Under the pieces are notes generated by a model. It searched no databases. It had not been told where the DNA came from and worked only from the letters and a program-made list of their open reading frames with translations. The position numbers and the translations under genes were made by a program. This document shows, piece after piece, positions 10,441 to 24,990 of a DNA stretch of 64,000 nucleotides. Each line of letters opens with the position of its first letter. The first letter of the stretch is position 1. Source of the stretch: Gordionus sp. m RMFG-2023 (lineage: Eukaryota > Nematomorpha > Gordioida > Chordodea > Parachordodidae); contig NW_027050885.1 in NCBI RefSeq assembly GCF_954871325.1, forward strand, positions 124,001 through 188,000, in the 5' to 3' direction.

Positions 10441-13400
10441 AAACCCTTTCAAAGGGATTTTAAAAATATAAAAAAACCCAAGGGATATTAAGGGTTAAAT
10501 CTTTGGGTTAGGGTTAGGGTTAGAGAGTTAAGGTTATGGTTAGGGTTAGTGTTAGATTTAGGGTTAGTAATAGTATTAAATATATAGAATATAATATGAT
10601 TATTTTAAAATTATTTTTCTAAGTTCATAAAGTATATATTAAAGTGTTTTATATATATATATGTGAAACATACGTAAAAATGCTTATCACGCGAAAATAT
10701 AATAAATCCCTTACAAGGGATTTTAAAAATATAAAAAACTCAAGAGATATTAAATGTTAAATCTTTGCGTTAGGGTTAGGGTTAGAGGGTTAAGGTTAGG
10801 GTTAGTGTTAGGGTTAGGGTTAGGGTTAGTGTTAGATTTAGGGTTAGTAATATTATAAATATATAGAATATAATAAGAATATTTTAAAATTATTTTTCTA
10901 AGTTCATAAAGTATATATTAAAGTGTTTTTTATATATATATGTGAAACATACGTAAAAATGCTTATCACGTGAAAATATAATAAAACCCTTTCAAAGGGA
11001 TTTTAAAAATATAAAAAAACTCAAGGGATATTAAGGGTTAAATCTTTGGGTTAGGGTTAGGGTTAGAGAGTTAAGGTTATGGTTACGGTTAGTGTTAGAT
11101 TTAGGGTGAGTAATAGTATTAAATATATAGAATATAATAAGATTATTTTAAAATTATTTTTCTAAGTTCATAAAGTATATATTAAAGTGTTTTATATATA
11201 TATATGTGAAACATACGTAAAAATGCTTATCACGCGAAAATATAATAAATCCCTTACAAGGGATTTTAAAAATATAAAAAACTCACGAGATATTAAGTCT
11301 TAAATCATTGAGTTAGGGTTAGGGTTAGAGGGTTAAGGTTAGAGTTAGGGTTAGTGTTGGGGTTAGGGTTAGTGTTAGATTTAGGTTTAGTAATAGTATT
11401 AAATATATAGAATATAATAAGATTATTTTAAAATTATTTTTCTAAGTTCATAAAGTATATATTAGTGTTTTTTATATATATATGTAAAACATATGTAAAA
11501 ATGCTTACCACGTGAAAATATAATAAAACCCTTCAAGGGATTTTTAAAATTTAAAAATCTCAAGAGATATTAAGGGTTAATTCATTGGGTTAGGGTTAGG
11601 GTTAGAATGTTAAGGTTAGGGTTAGTGTTAGGGTTAGTGTTAGATATAGGGTTAGTAATAGTATTAAATATATAGAATATAATAAGATTATTTTAAAATT
11701 ATTTTTCTAAGTTCATAAAGTATATATTAAAGTGTTTTATATATATATATGTGAAACATACGTAAAAATGCTTATCACGTAAATATTTAATAAAATCCTT
11801 GAAAGGTATTTTAAAAATATAAAAAAACTCAAGAGATATTAAAGGTTAAATCATTGGGTTATGGTTATGGTTAGGGGGTTAGGGTTAGGGTTAGTGTTAA
11901 GGTTATGGTTAGGGTTAGTGTTAGATTTAGGGTTAGTATTAGTATTAAATATATAGAATATAATAAGATTATTTTAAAATTATTTTTCTAAGTTCATAAA
12001 GTATATATTAAAGTGTTTTATATATATATATGTGAAACATACGTAAAAATGCTTACCACGCGAAAATATAATAAATCCCTTACAAGGGATTTTAAAAATA
12101 TAAAAAAACTCAAGGGATATTAAGGGTTAAATCTTTGGGTTAGGGTTAGGGTTAGAGAGTTAAGGTTAGTGTTAGATTTAGGGTTAGTAATAGTATTAAA
12201 TATATAGAATATAATAAGATTATTTTAAAATTATTTTTCTAAGTTCATAAAGTATATATTAAAGTGTTTTATATATATATATGTGAAACATACGTAAAAA
12301 TGCTTATCACGCGAAAATATAATAAATCCCTTACAAGGGATTTTAAAAATTAAAAAACTCAAGAGATATTAAGGGTTAAATCATTGCGTTAGGGTTAGGG
12401 TTAGAGGGTTAAGGTTAGGGTTAGTGTTAGGGTTAGAGTTAGTGTTAGATTTAGGGTTAGTAATAGTATTAAATATATAGAATATAATAAGAATATTTTA
12501 AAATTATTTTTCTAAGTTCATAAAGTATATATTAATGTGTTTTTTATATATATATGTGAAACATACGTAAAAATGCTTATCACGTGAAAATATAATAAAA
12601 CCCTTTCAAAGGGATTTTAAAAATATAAAAAAACTCAAGGGATATTAAGGGTTAAATCTTTGGGTTAGGGTTAGGGTTAGAGAGTTAAGGTTAGTGTTAG
12701 ATTTAGGGTTAGTAATAGTATTAAATATATAGAATATAATAAGATTATTTTAAAATTATTTTTCTAAGTTCATAAAGTATATATTAAAGTGTTTTATATA
12801 TATATATGTGAAACATACGTAAAAATGCTTATCACGCGAAAATATAATAAATCCCTTACAAGGGATTTTAAAAATATAAAAAAACTCAAGAGATATTAAG
12901 GGTTAAATCATTGGGTTATGGTTAGGGGGTTAGGGTTAGGGTTAGTGTTAAGGTTATGGTTAGGGTTAGTGTTAGATTTAGGGTTAGTATTAGTATTAAA
13001 TATATAGAATATAATAAGATTATTTTAAAATTATTTTTCTAAGTTCATAAAGTATATATTAAAGTGTTTTATATATATATATGTGAAATATACGTAAAAA
13101 TGCTTATCACGTGAAAATATAATAAAACCCTTTCAAAGGGATTTTAAAAATATAAAAAAATTCAAGGGATATTAAGGGTTAAATCTTTGGGTTAGGGTTA
13201 GGGTTAGAGAGTTAAGGCTATGGTTAAGGTTAGTGTTAGATTTAGGGTTAGTAATAGTATTAAATATATAGAATATAATAAGAATATTTTAAAATTATTT
13301 TTCTAAGTTCATAAAGTATATATTAAAGTGTTTTTTATATATATATGTGAAACATACGTAAAAATGCTTATCACGTGAAAATATAATAAATCCCTTACAA

Positions 13401-16400
13401 GGGATTTTAAAAATATAAAAAAACTCAAGAGATATTAAGGGTTAAATCATTGGGTTATGGTTATGGTTAGGGGGTTAGGGTTAGGGTTAGTGTTAAGGTT
13501 ATGGTTAGGGTTAGTGTTAGATTTAGGGTTAGTAATAGTATTAAATATATAGAATATAATAAGAATATTTTAAAATTATTTTTCTAAGTTCATAAAGTAT
13601 ATATTAATGTGTTTTTTATATATATATGTGAAACATACGTAAAAATGCTTATCACGTGAAAATATAATAAAACCCTTTCAAAGGGATTTTAAAAATATAA
13701 AAAAACTCAAGGGATATTAAGGGTTAAATCTTTGGGTTAGGGTTAGGGTTAGAGAGTTAAGGTTAGTGTTAGATTTAGGGTTAGTAATAGTATTAAATAT
13801 ATAGAATATAATAAGATTATTTTAAAATTATTTTTCTAAGTTCATAAAGTATATATTAAAGTGTTTTATATATATATATGTGAAACATACATAAAAATGC
13901 TTATCACGCGAAAATATAATAAATCCCTTACAAGGGATTTTAAAAATATAAAAAACTCAAGAGATATTAAGGGTTAAATCATTGCGTTAGGGTTAGGGTT
14001 AGAGGGTTAAGGTTAGGGTTAGTGTTAGGGTTAGGGTTAGAGTTAGTGTTAGATTTAGGGTTAGTAATAGTATTAAATATATAGAATATAATAAGAATAT
14101 AATAAGAATATTTTAAAATTATTTTTCTAAGTTCATAAAGTATATATTAATGTGTTTTTTATATATATATGTGAAACATACGTAAAAATGCTTATCACGT
14201 GAAAATATAATAAAACCCTTTCAAAGGGATTTTAAAAATATAAAAAAACCCAAGGGATATTAAGGGTTAAATCTTTGGGTTAGGGTTAGGGTTAGAGAGT
14301 TAAGGTTAGGGTTAGGGTTAGTGTTCAATTTAGGGTTAGTAATAGTATTAAATATATAGAATATAATAAGATTATTTTAAAATTATTTTTCTAAGTTCAT
14401 AAAGTATATATTAAAGTGTTTTATATATATATATGTGAAACATACGTAAAAATGCTTATCACGCGAAAATATAATAAATCCCTTACAAGGGATTTTAAAA
14501 ATATAAAAAACTCAATAGATATTAAATGTTAAATCTTTGCGTTAGGGTTAGGGTTAGAGGGTTAAGGTTAGGGTTAGTGTTAGGGTTAGGGTTAGGGTTA
14601 GTGTTAGATTTAGGGTTAGTAATATTATAAATATATAGAATATAATAAGAATATTTTAAAATTATTTTTCTAAGTTCATAAAGTATATATTAAAGTGTTT
14701 TTTATATATATATGTGAAACATACGTAAAAATGCTTATCACGTGAAAATATAATAAAACCCTTTCAAAGGGATTTTAAAAATATAAAAAAACTCAAGAGA
14801 TATTAAGGGTTAAATCATTGCGTTAGGGTTAGGGTTAGAGGGTTAAGGTTAGGGTTAGTGTTAGGGTTAGGGTTAGAGTTAGTGTTAGATTTAGGGTTAG
14901 TAATAGTATTAAATATATAGAATATAATAAGAATATAATAAGAATATTTTAAAATTATTTTTCTAAGTTCATAAAGTATATATTAAAGTGTTTTTTATAT
15001 ATATATGTGAAACATACGTAAAAATGATTACCACGCGAAAATATAATAAATCCCTTACAAGGGATTTTAAAAATTAAAAAACTCAAGAGATATTAAGGGT
15101 TAAATCATTGGGTTATGGTTAGGGGGTTAGGGTTAGGGTTAGTGTTAAGGTTATGGTTAGGGTTAGTGTTAGATTTAGGGTTAGTATTAGTATTAAATAT
15201 ATAGAATATAATAAGATTATTTTAAAATTATTTTTCTAAGTTCATAAAGTATATATTAAAGTGTTTTATATATATATATGTGAAATATACGTAAAAATGC
15301 TTATCACGTGAAAATATAATAAAACCCTTTCAAAGGGATTTTAAAAATATAAAAAAACTCAAGGGATATTAAGGGTTAAATCTTTGGGTTAGGGTTAGGG
15401 TTAGAGAGTTAAGGATTTAGGGTTAGTAATAGTATTAAATATATAGAATATAATAAGATTATTTTAAAATTATTTTTCTAAGTTCATAAAGTATATATTA
15501 AAGTGTTTTTTATATATATATGTGAAACATACGTAAAAATGCTTATCACGTGAAAATATAATAAATCCCTTATAAGGGATTTTAAAAATATAAAAAAACT
15601 CAAGAGATATTAAGGGTTAAATCATTGGGTTATGGTTATGGTTAGGGGGTTAGGGTTAGGGTTAGTGTTAAGGTTATGGTTAGGGTTAGTGTTAGATTTA
15701 GGGTTAGTATTAGTATTAAATATATAGAATATAATAAGATTATTTTAAAATTATTTTTCTATGTTCATAAAGTATATATTAAAGTGTTTTATATATATAT
15801 ATGTGAAACATACGTAAAAATGCTTATCACGTGAAAATATAATAAAACCCTTTCAAAGGGATTTTAAAAATATAAAAAAACTCAAGGGATATTAAGGGTT
15901 AAATCTTTGGGTTAGGGTTAGGGTTAGAGAGTTAAGGTTAGTGTTAGATTTAGGGTTAGTAATAGTATTAAATATATAGAATATAATAAGAATATTTTAA
16001 AATTATTTTTCTAAGTTCATAAAGTATATATTAAAGTGTTTTTTATATATATATGTGAAACATACGTAAAAATGCTTATCACGTGAAAATATAATAAATC
16101 CCTTACAAGGGATTTAAAAAATATAAAAAAACTCAAGAGATATTAAGGGTTAAATCATTGGGTTATGGTTATGGTTAGGGGGTTAGGGTTAGGGTTAGTG
16201 TTAAGGTTATGGTTAGGGTTAGTGTTAGATTTAGGGTTAGTATTAGTATTAAATATATAGAATATAATAAGAATATTTTAAAATTATTTTTCTAAGTTCA
16301 TAAAGTATATATTAAAGTGTTTTTTATATATATATGTGAAACATACGTAAAAATGCTTATCACGTGAAAATATAATAAATCCCTTTCAAAGGGATTTTAA

Positions 16401-16920
16401 AAATATAAAAAAACTCAAGGGATATTAAGGGTTAAATCTTTGGGTTAGGGTTAGGGTTAGAGAGTTAAGGTTAGTGTTAGATTTAGGGTTAGTAATAGTA
16501 TTAAATATATAGAATATAATAAGATTATTTTAAAATTATTTTTCTAAGTTCATAAAGTATATATTAAAGTGTTTTATATATATATATGTGAAACATACAT
16601 AAAAATGCTTATCACGCGAAAATATAATAAATCCCTTACAAGGGATTTTAAAAATATAAAAAACTCAAGAGATATTAAGGGTTAAATCATTGCGTTAGGG
16701 TTAGGGTTAGAGGGTTAAGGTTAGGGTTAGTGTTAGGGTTAGGGTTAGAGTTAGTGTTAGATTTAGGGTTAGTAATAGTATTAAATATATAGAATATAAT
16801 AAGAATATAATAAGAATATTTTAAAATTATTTTTCTAAGTTCATAAAGTATATATTAATGTGTTTTTTATATATATATGTGAAACATACGTAAAAATGCT
16901 TATCACGTGAAAATATAATA
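10441..16920 (+). repeat. Higher-order repeat B, first unit (6480 bp)
   Basis: The first 2 kb is a third copy of repeat A, but with two derived changes: 'aagtct' instead of 'aaggct' near 11298 and 'gtaaatattt' instead of 'gtaaaaattt' near 11784. In the monomer starting at 12324 the sequence leaves the repeat A order: its 5' part is like monomer 8 and its 3' part like monomers 9/17. From there monomers follow a different order. A second internal start of the 'aaaaaaaccc' type lies at 14213; that monomer carries a private 'gtgttcaattt' variant. The 241 bp monomer at 15322 lacks the usual 'ttagtgttag' and is among the shortest in the window. Confidence 0.9.
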
Positions 16921-19900
16921 AAACCCTTTCAAAGGGATTTTAAAAATATAAAAAAACCCAAGGGATATTAAGGGTTAAATCTTTGGGTTAGGGTTAGGGT
17001 TAGAGAGTTAAGGTTATGGTTAGGGTTAGTGTTAGATTTAGGGTTAGTAATAGTATTAAATATATAGAATATAATATGATTATTTTAAAATTATTTTTCT
17101 AAGTTCATAAAGTATATATTAAAGTGTTTTATATATATATATGTGAAACATACGTAAAAATGCTTATCACGCGAAAATATAATAAATCCCTTACAAGGGA
17201 TTTTAAAAATATAAAAAACTCAAGAGATATTAAATGTTAAATCTTTGCGTTAGGGTTAGGGTTAGAGGGTTAAGGTTAGGGTTAGTGTTAGGGTTAGGGT
17301 TAGGGTTAGTGTTAGATTTAGGGTTAGTAATATTATAAATATATAGAATATAATGAGAATATTTTAAAATTATTTTTCTAAGTTCATAAAGTATATATTA
17401 AAGTGTTTTTTATATATATATGTGAAACATACGTAAAAATGCTTATCACGTGAAAATATAATAAAACCCTTTCAAAGGGATTTTAAAAATATAAAAAAAC
17501 TCAAGGGATATTAAGGGTTAAATCTTTGGGTTAGGGTTAGAGAGTTAAGGTTATGGTTACGGTTAGTGTTAGATTTAGGGTGAGTAATAGTATTAAATAT
17601 ATAGAATATAATAAGATTATTTTAAAATTATTTTTCTAAGTTCATAAAGTATATATTAAAGTGTTTTATATATATATATGTGAAACATACGTAAAAATGC
17701 TTATCACGCGAAAATATAATAAATCCCTTACAAGGGATTTTAAAAATATAAAAAACTCACGAGATATTAAGTCTTAAATCATTGAGTTAGGGTTAGGGTT
17801 AGAGGGTTAAGGTTAGAGTTAGGGTTAGTGTTGGGGTTAGGGTTAGTGTTAGATTTAGGTTTAGTAATAGTATTAAATATATAGAATATAATAAGATTAT
17901 TTTAAAATTATTTTTCTAAGTTCATAAAGTATATATTAGTGTTTTTTATATATATATGTAAAACATATGTAAAAATGCTTACCACGTGAAAATATAATAA
18001 AACCCTTCAAGGGATTTTTAAAATTTAAAAATCTCAAGAGATATTAAGGGTTAATTCATTGGGTTAGGGTTAGGGTTAGAATGTTAAGGTTAGGGTTAGT
18101 GTTAGGGTTAGTGTTAGATATAGGGTTAGTAATAGTATTAAATATATAGAATATAATAAGATTATTTTAAAATTATTTTTCTAAGTTCATAAAGTATATA
18201 TTAAAGTGTTTTATATATATATATGTGAAACATACGTAAAAATGCTTATCACGTAAATATTTAATAAAATCCTTGAAAGGTATTTTAAAAATATAAAAAA
18301 ACTCAAGAGATATTAAAGGTTAAATCATTGGGTTATGGTTATGGTTAGGGGGTTAGGGTTAGGGTTAGTGTTAAGGTTATGGTTAGGGTTAGTGTTAGAT
18401 TTAGGGTTAGTATTAGTATTAAATATATAGAATATAATAAGATTATTTTAAAATTATTTTTCTAAGTTCATAAAGTATATATTAAAGTGTTTTATATATA
18501 TATATGTGAAACATACGTAAAAATGCTTACCACGCGAAAATATAATAAATCCCTTACAAGGGATTTTAAAAATATAAAAAAACTCAAGGGATATTAAGGG
18601 TTAAATCTTTGGGTTAGGGTTAGGGTTAGAGAGTTAAGGTTAGTGTTAGATTTAGGGTTAGTAATAGTATTAAATATATAGAATATAATAAGATTATTTT
18701 AAAATTATTTTTCTAAGTTCATAAAGTATATATTAAAGTGTTTTATATATATATATGTGAAACATACGTAAAAATGCTTATCACGCGAAAATATAATAAA
18801 TCCCTTACAAGGGATTTTAAAAATTAAAAAACTCAAGAGATATTAAGGGTTAAATCATTGCGTTAGGGTTAGGGTTAGAGGGTTAAGGTTAGGGTTAGTG
18901 TTAGGGTTAGAGTTAGTGTTAGATTTAGGGTTAGTAATAGTATTAAATATATAGAATATAATAAGAATATTTTAAAATTATTTTTCTAAGTTCATAAAGT
19001 ATATATTAATGTGTTTTTTATATATATATGTGAAACATACGTAAAAATGCTTATCACGTGAAAATATAATAAAACCCTTTCAAAGGGATTTTAAAAATAT
19101 AAAAAAACTCAAGGGATATTAAGGGTTAAATCTTTGGGTTAGGGTTAGGGTTAGAGAGTTAAGGTTAGTGTTAGATTTAGGGTTAGTAATAGTATTAAAT
19201 ATATAGAATATAATAAGATTATTTTAAAATTATTTTTCTAAGTTCATAAAGTATATATTAAAGTGTTTTATATATATATATGTGAAACATACGTAAAAAT
19301 GCTTATCACGCGAAAATATAATAAATCCCTTACAAGGGATTTTAAAAATATAAAAAAACTCAAGAGATATTAAGGGTTAAATCATTGGGTTATGGTTAGG
19401 GGGTTAGGGTTAGGGTTAGTGTTAAGGTTATGGTTAGGGTTAGTGTTAGATTTAGGGTTAGTATTAGTATTAAATATATAGAATATAATAAGATTATTTT
19501 AAAATTATTTTTCTAAGTTCATAAAGTATATATTAAAGTGTTTTATATATATATATGTGAAATATACGTAAAAATGCTTATCACGTGAAAATATAATAAA
19601 ACCCTTTCAAAGGGATTTTAAAAATATAAAAAAATTCAAGGGATATTAAGGGTTAAATCTTTGGGTTAGGGTTAGGGTTAGAGAGTTAAGGCTATGGTTA
19701 AGGTTAGTGTTAGATTTAGGGTTAGTAATAGTATTAAATATATAGAATATAATAAGAATATTTTAAAATTATTTTTCTAAGTTCATAAAGTATATATTAA
19801 AGTGTTTTTTATATATATATGTGAAACATACGTAAAAATGCTTATCACGTGAAAATATAATAAATCCCTTACAAGGGATTTTAAAAATATAAAAAAACTC

Positions 19901-22900
19901 AAGAGATATTAAGGGTTAAATCATTGGGTTATGGTTATGGTTAGGGGGTTAGGGTTAGGGTTAGTGTTAAGGTTATGGTTAGGGTTAGTGTTAGATTTAG
20001 GGTTAGTAATAGTATTAAATATATAGAATATAATAAGAATATTTTAAAATTATTTTTCTAAGTTCATAAAGTATATATTAATGTGTTTTTTATATATATA
20101 TGTGAAACATACGTAAAAATGCTTATCACGTGAAAATATAATAAAACCCTTTCAAAGGGATTTTAAAAATATAAAAAAACTCAAGGGATATTAAGGGTTA
20201 AATCTTTGGGTTAGGGTTAGGGTTAGAGAGTTAAGGTTAGTGTTAGATTTAGGGTTAGTAATAGTATTAAATATATAGAATATAATAAGATTATTTTAAA
20301 ATTATTTTTCTAAGTTCATAAAGTATATATTAAAGTGTTTTATATATATATATGTGAAACATACATAAAAATGCTTATCACGCGAAAATATAATAAATCC
20401 CTTACAAGGGATTTTAAAAATATAAAAAACTCAAGAGATATTAAGGGTTAAATCATTGCGTTAGGGTTAGGGTTAGAGGGTTAAGGTTAGGGTTAGTGTT
20501 AGGGTTAGGGTTAGAGTTAGTGTTAGATTTAGGGTTAGTAATAGTATTAAATATATAGAATATAATAAGAATATAATAAGAATATTTTAAAATTATTTTT
20601 CTAAGTTCATAAAGTATATATTAATGTGTTTTTTATATATATATGTGAAACATACGTAAAAATGCTTATCACGTGAAAATATAATAAAACCCTTTCAAAG
20701 GGATTTTAAAAATATAAAAAAACCCAAGGGATATTAAGGGTTAAATCTTTGGGTTAGGGTTAGGGTTAGAGAGTTAAGGTTAGGGTTAGGGTTAGTGTTC
20801 AATTTAGGGTTAGTAATAGTATTAAATATATAGAATATAATAAGATTATTTTAAAATTATTTTTCTAAGTTCATAAAGTATATATTAAAGTGTTTTATAT
20901 ATATATATGTGAAACATACGTAAAAATGCTTATCACGCGAAAATATAATAAATCCCTTACAAGGGATTTTAAAAATATAAAAAACTCAATAGATATTAAA
21001 TGTTAAATCTTTGCGTTAGGGTTAGGGTTAGAGGGTTAAGGTTAGGGTTAGTGTTAGGGTTAGGGTTAGGGTTAGTGTTAGATTTAGGGTTAGTAATATT
21101 ATAAATATATAGAATATAATAAGAATATTTTAAAATTATTTTTCTAAGTTCATAAAGTATATATTAAAGTGTTTTTTATATATATATGTGAAACATACGT
21201 AAAAATGCTTATCACGTGAAAATATAATAAAACCCTTTCAAAGGGATTTTAAAAATATAAAAAAACTCAAGAGATATTAAGGGTTAAATCATTGCGTTAG
21301 GGTTAGGGTTAGAGGGTTAAGGTTAGGGTTAGTGTTAGGGTTAGGGTTAGAGTTAGTGTTAGATTTAGGGTTAGTAATAGTATTAAATATATAGAATATA
21401 ATAAGAATATAATAAGAATATTTTAAAATTATTTTTCTAAGTTCATAAAGTATATATTAAAGTGTTTTTTATATATATATGTGAAACATACGTAAAAATG
21501 ATTACCACGCGAAAATATAATAAATCCCTTACAAGGGATTTTAAAAATTAAAAAACTCAAGAGATATTAAGGGTTAAATCATTGGGTTATGGTTAGGGGG
21601 TTAGGGTTAGGGTTAGTGTTAAGGTTATGGTTAGGGTTAGTGTTAGATTTAGGGTTAGTATTAGTATTAAATATATAGAATATAATAAGATTATTTTAAA
21701 ATTATTTTTCTAAGTTCATAAAGTATATATTAAAGTGTTTTATATATATATATGTGAAATATACGTAAAAATGCTTATCACGTGAAAATATAATAAAACC
21801 CTTTCAAAGGGATTTTAAAAATATAAAAAAACTCAAGGGATATTAAGGGTTAAATCTTTGGGTTAGGGTTAGGGTTAGAGAGTTAAGGATTTAGGGTTAG
21901 TAATAGTATTAAATATATAGAATATAATAAGATTATTTTAAAATTATTTTTCTAAGTTCATAAAGTATATATTAAAGTGTTTTTTATATATATATGTGAA
22001 ACATACGTAAAAATGCTTATCACGTGAAAATATAATAAATCCCTTATAAGGGATTTTAAAAATATAAAAAAACTCAAGAGATATTAAGGGTTAAATCATT
22101 GGGTTATGGTTATGGTTAGGGGGTTAGGGTTAGGGTTAGTGTTAAGGTTATGGTTAGGGTTAGTGTTAGATTTAGGGTTAGTATTAGTATTAAATATATA
22201 GAATATAATAAGATTATTTTAAAATTATTTTTCTATGTTCATAAAGTATATATTAAAGTGTTTTATATATATATATGTGAAACATACGTAAAAATGCTTA
22301 TCACGTGAAAATATAATAAAACCCTTTCAAAGGGATTTTAAAAATATAAAAAAACTCAAGGGATATTAAGGGTTAAATCTTTGGGTTAGGGTTAGGGTTA
22401 GAGAGTTAAGGTTAGTGTTAGATTTAGGGTTAGTAATAGTATTAAATATATAGAATATAATAAGATTATTTTAAAATTATTTTTCTAAGTTCATAAAGTA
22501 TATATTAAAGTGTTTTTTATATATATATGTGAAACATACGTAAAAATGCTTATCACGTAAATATTTAATAAAATCCTTGAAAGGTATTTTAAAAATATAA
22601 AAAAACTCAAGAGATATTAAAGGTTAAATCATTGGGTTATGGTTATGGTTAGGGGGTTAGGGTTAGGGTTAGTGTTAAGGTTATGGTTAGGGTTAGTGTT
22701 AGATTTAGGGTTAGTATTAGTATTAAATATATAGAATATAATAAGATTATTTTAAAATTATTTTTCTAAGTTCATAAAGTATATATTAAAGTGTTTTATA
22801 TATATATATGTGAAACATACGTAAAAATGCTTACCACGCGAAAATATAATAAATCCCTTACAAGGGATTTTAAAAATATAAAAAAACTCAAGGGATATTA

Positions 22901-24990
22901 AGGGTTAAATCTTTGGGTTAGGGTTAGGGTTAGAGAGTTAAGGTTAGTGTTAGATTTAGGGTTAGTAATAGTATTAAATATATAGAATATAATAAGATTA
23001 TTTTAAAATTATTTTTCTAAGTTCATAAAGTATATATTAAAGTGTTTTATATATATATATGTGAAACATACGTAAAAATGCTTATCACGCGAAAATATAA
23101 TAAATCCCTTACAAGGGATTTTAAAAATTAAAAAACTCAAGAGATATTAAGGGTTAAATCATTGCGTTAGGGTTAGGGTTAGAGGGTTAAGGTTAGGGTT
23201 AGTGTTAGGGTTAGAGTTAGTGTTAGATTTAGGGTTAGTAATAGTATTAAATATATAGAATATAATAAGAATATTTTAAAATTATTTTTCTAAGTTCATA
23301 AAGTATATATTAATGTGTTTTTTATATATATATGTGAAACATACGTAAAAATGCTTATCACGTGAAAATATAATAAAACCCTTTCAAAGGGATTTTAAAA
23401 ATATAAAAAAACTCAAGGGATATTAAGGGTTAAATCTTTGGGTTAGGGTTAGGGTTAGAGAGTTAAGGTTAGTGTTAGATTTAGGGTTAGTAATAGTATT
23501 AAATATATAGAATATAATAAGATTATTTTAAAATTATTTTTCTAAGTTCATAAAGTATATATTAAAGTGTTTTATATATATATATGTGAAACATACGTAA
23601 AAATGCTTATCACGCGAAAATATAATAAATCCCTTACAAGGGATTTTAAAAATATAAAAAAACTCAAGAGATATTAAGGGTTAAATCATTGGGTTATGGT
23701 TAGGGGGTTAGGGTTAGGGTTAGTGTTAAGGTTATGGTTAGGGTTAGTGTTAGATTTAGGGTTAGTATTAGTATTAAATATATAGAATATAATAAGATTA
23801 TTTTAAAATTATTTTTCTAAGTTCATAAAGTATATATTAAAGTGTTTTATATATATATATGTGAAATATACGTAAAAATGCTTATCACGTGAAAATATAA
23901 TAAAACCCTTTCAAAGGGATTTTAAAAATATAAAAAAATTCAAGGGATATTAAGGGTTAAATCTTTGGGTTAGGGTTAGGGTTAGAGAGTTAAGGCTATG
24001 GTTAAGGTTAGTGTTAGATTTAGGGTTAGTAATAGTATTAAATATATAGAATATAATAAGAATATTTTAAAATTATTTTTCTAAGTTCATAAAGTATATA
24101 TTAAAGTGTTTTTTATATATATATGTGAAACATACGTAAAAATGCTTATCACGTGAAAATATAATAAATCCCTTACAAGGGATTTAAAAAATATAAAAAA
24201 ACTCAAGAGATATTAAGGGTTAAATCATTGGGTTATGGTTATGGTTAGGGGGTTAGGGTTAGGGTTAGTGTTAAGGTTATGGTTAGGGTTAGTGTTAGAT
24301 TTAGGGTTAGTATTAGTATTAAATATATAGAATATAATAAGAATATTTTAAAATTATTTTTCTAAGTTCATAAAGTATATATTAAAGTGTTTTTTATATA
24401 TATATGTGAAACATACGTAAAAATGCTTATCACGTGAAAATATAATAAATCCCTTTCAAAGGGATTTTAAAAATATAAAAAAACTCAAGGGATATTAAGG
24501 GTTAAATCTTTGGGTTAGGGTTAGGGTTAGAGAGTTAAGGTTAGTGTTAGATTTAGGGTTAGTAATAGTATTAAATATATAGAATATAATAAGATTATTT
24601 TAAAATTATTTTTCTAAGTTCATAAAGTATATATTAAAGTGTTTTATATATATATATGTGAAACATACATAAAAATGCTTATCACGCGAAAATATAATAA
24701 ATCCCTTACAAGGGATTTTAAAAATATAAAAAACTCAAGAGATATTAAGGGTTAAATCATTGCGTTAGGGTTAGGGTTAGAGGGTTAAGGTTAGGGTTAG
24801 TGTTAGGGTTAGGGTTAGAGTTAGTGTTAGATTTAGGGTTAGTAATAGTATTAAATATATAGAATATAATAAGAATATAATAAGAATATTTTAAAATTAT
24901 TTTTCTAAGTTCATAAAGTATATATTAATGTGTTTTTTATATATATATGTGAAACATACGTAAAAATGCTTATCACGTGAAAATATAATA
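16921..24990 (+). repeat. Higher-order repeat B, 8070 bp form, copy 1
   Basis: The first 5.6 kb repeats 10441-16080 with an offset of about 6475-6480 bp. It keeps the derived 'aagtct' and 'aaatattt' markers and the 'gttcaattt' monomer at 20687. One TTAGGG hexamer is missing near 17536 compared with 11060. At about 22555 the order jumps back to a segment equivalent to 18251-19846, and at 24151 it rejoins the sequence equivalent to 16081-16920. The unit is therefore the 6.48 kb form with 1596 bp spliced in. Confidence 0.9.
22555..24150 (+). repeat. Nested 1596 bp segment inside repeat B (copy of 18251-19846)
   Basis: The segment opens with the 'acgtaaatattt' variant and runs to just before 'acgtgaaaat' at 24151, the same span and length as 18251-19846. 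Its flanks are the two halves of the sequence found uninterrupted around 16080. The exact joints cannot be fixed because sequence on both sides is identical for some distance. An in-register exchange between unequal monomers explains it; no target-site duplication or terminal repeat suggests transposition. Confidence 0.85.
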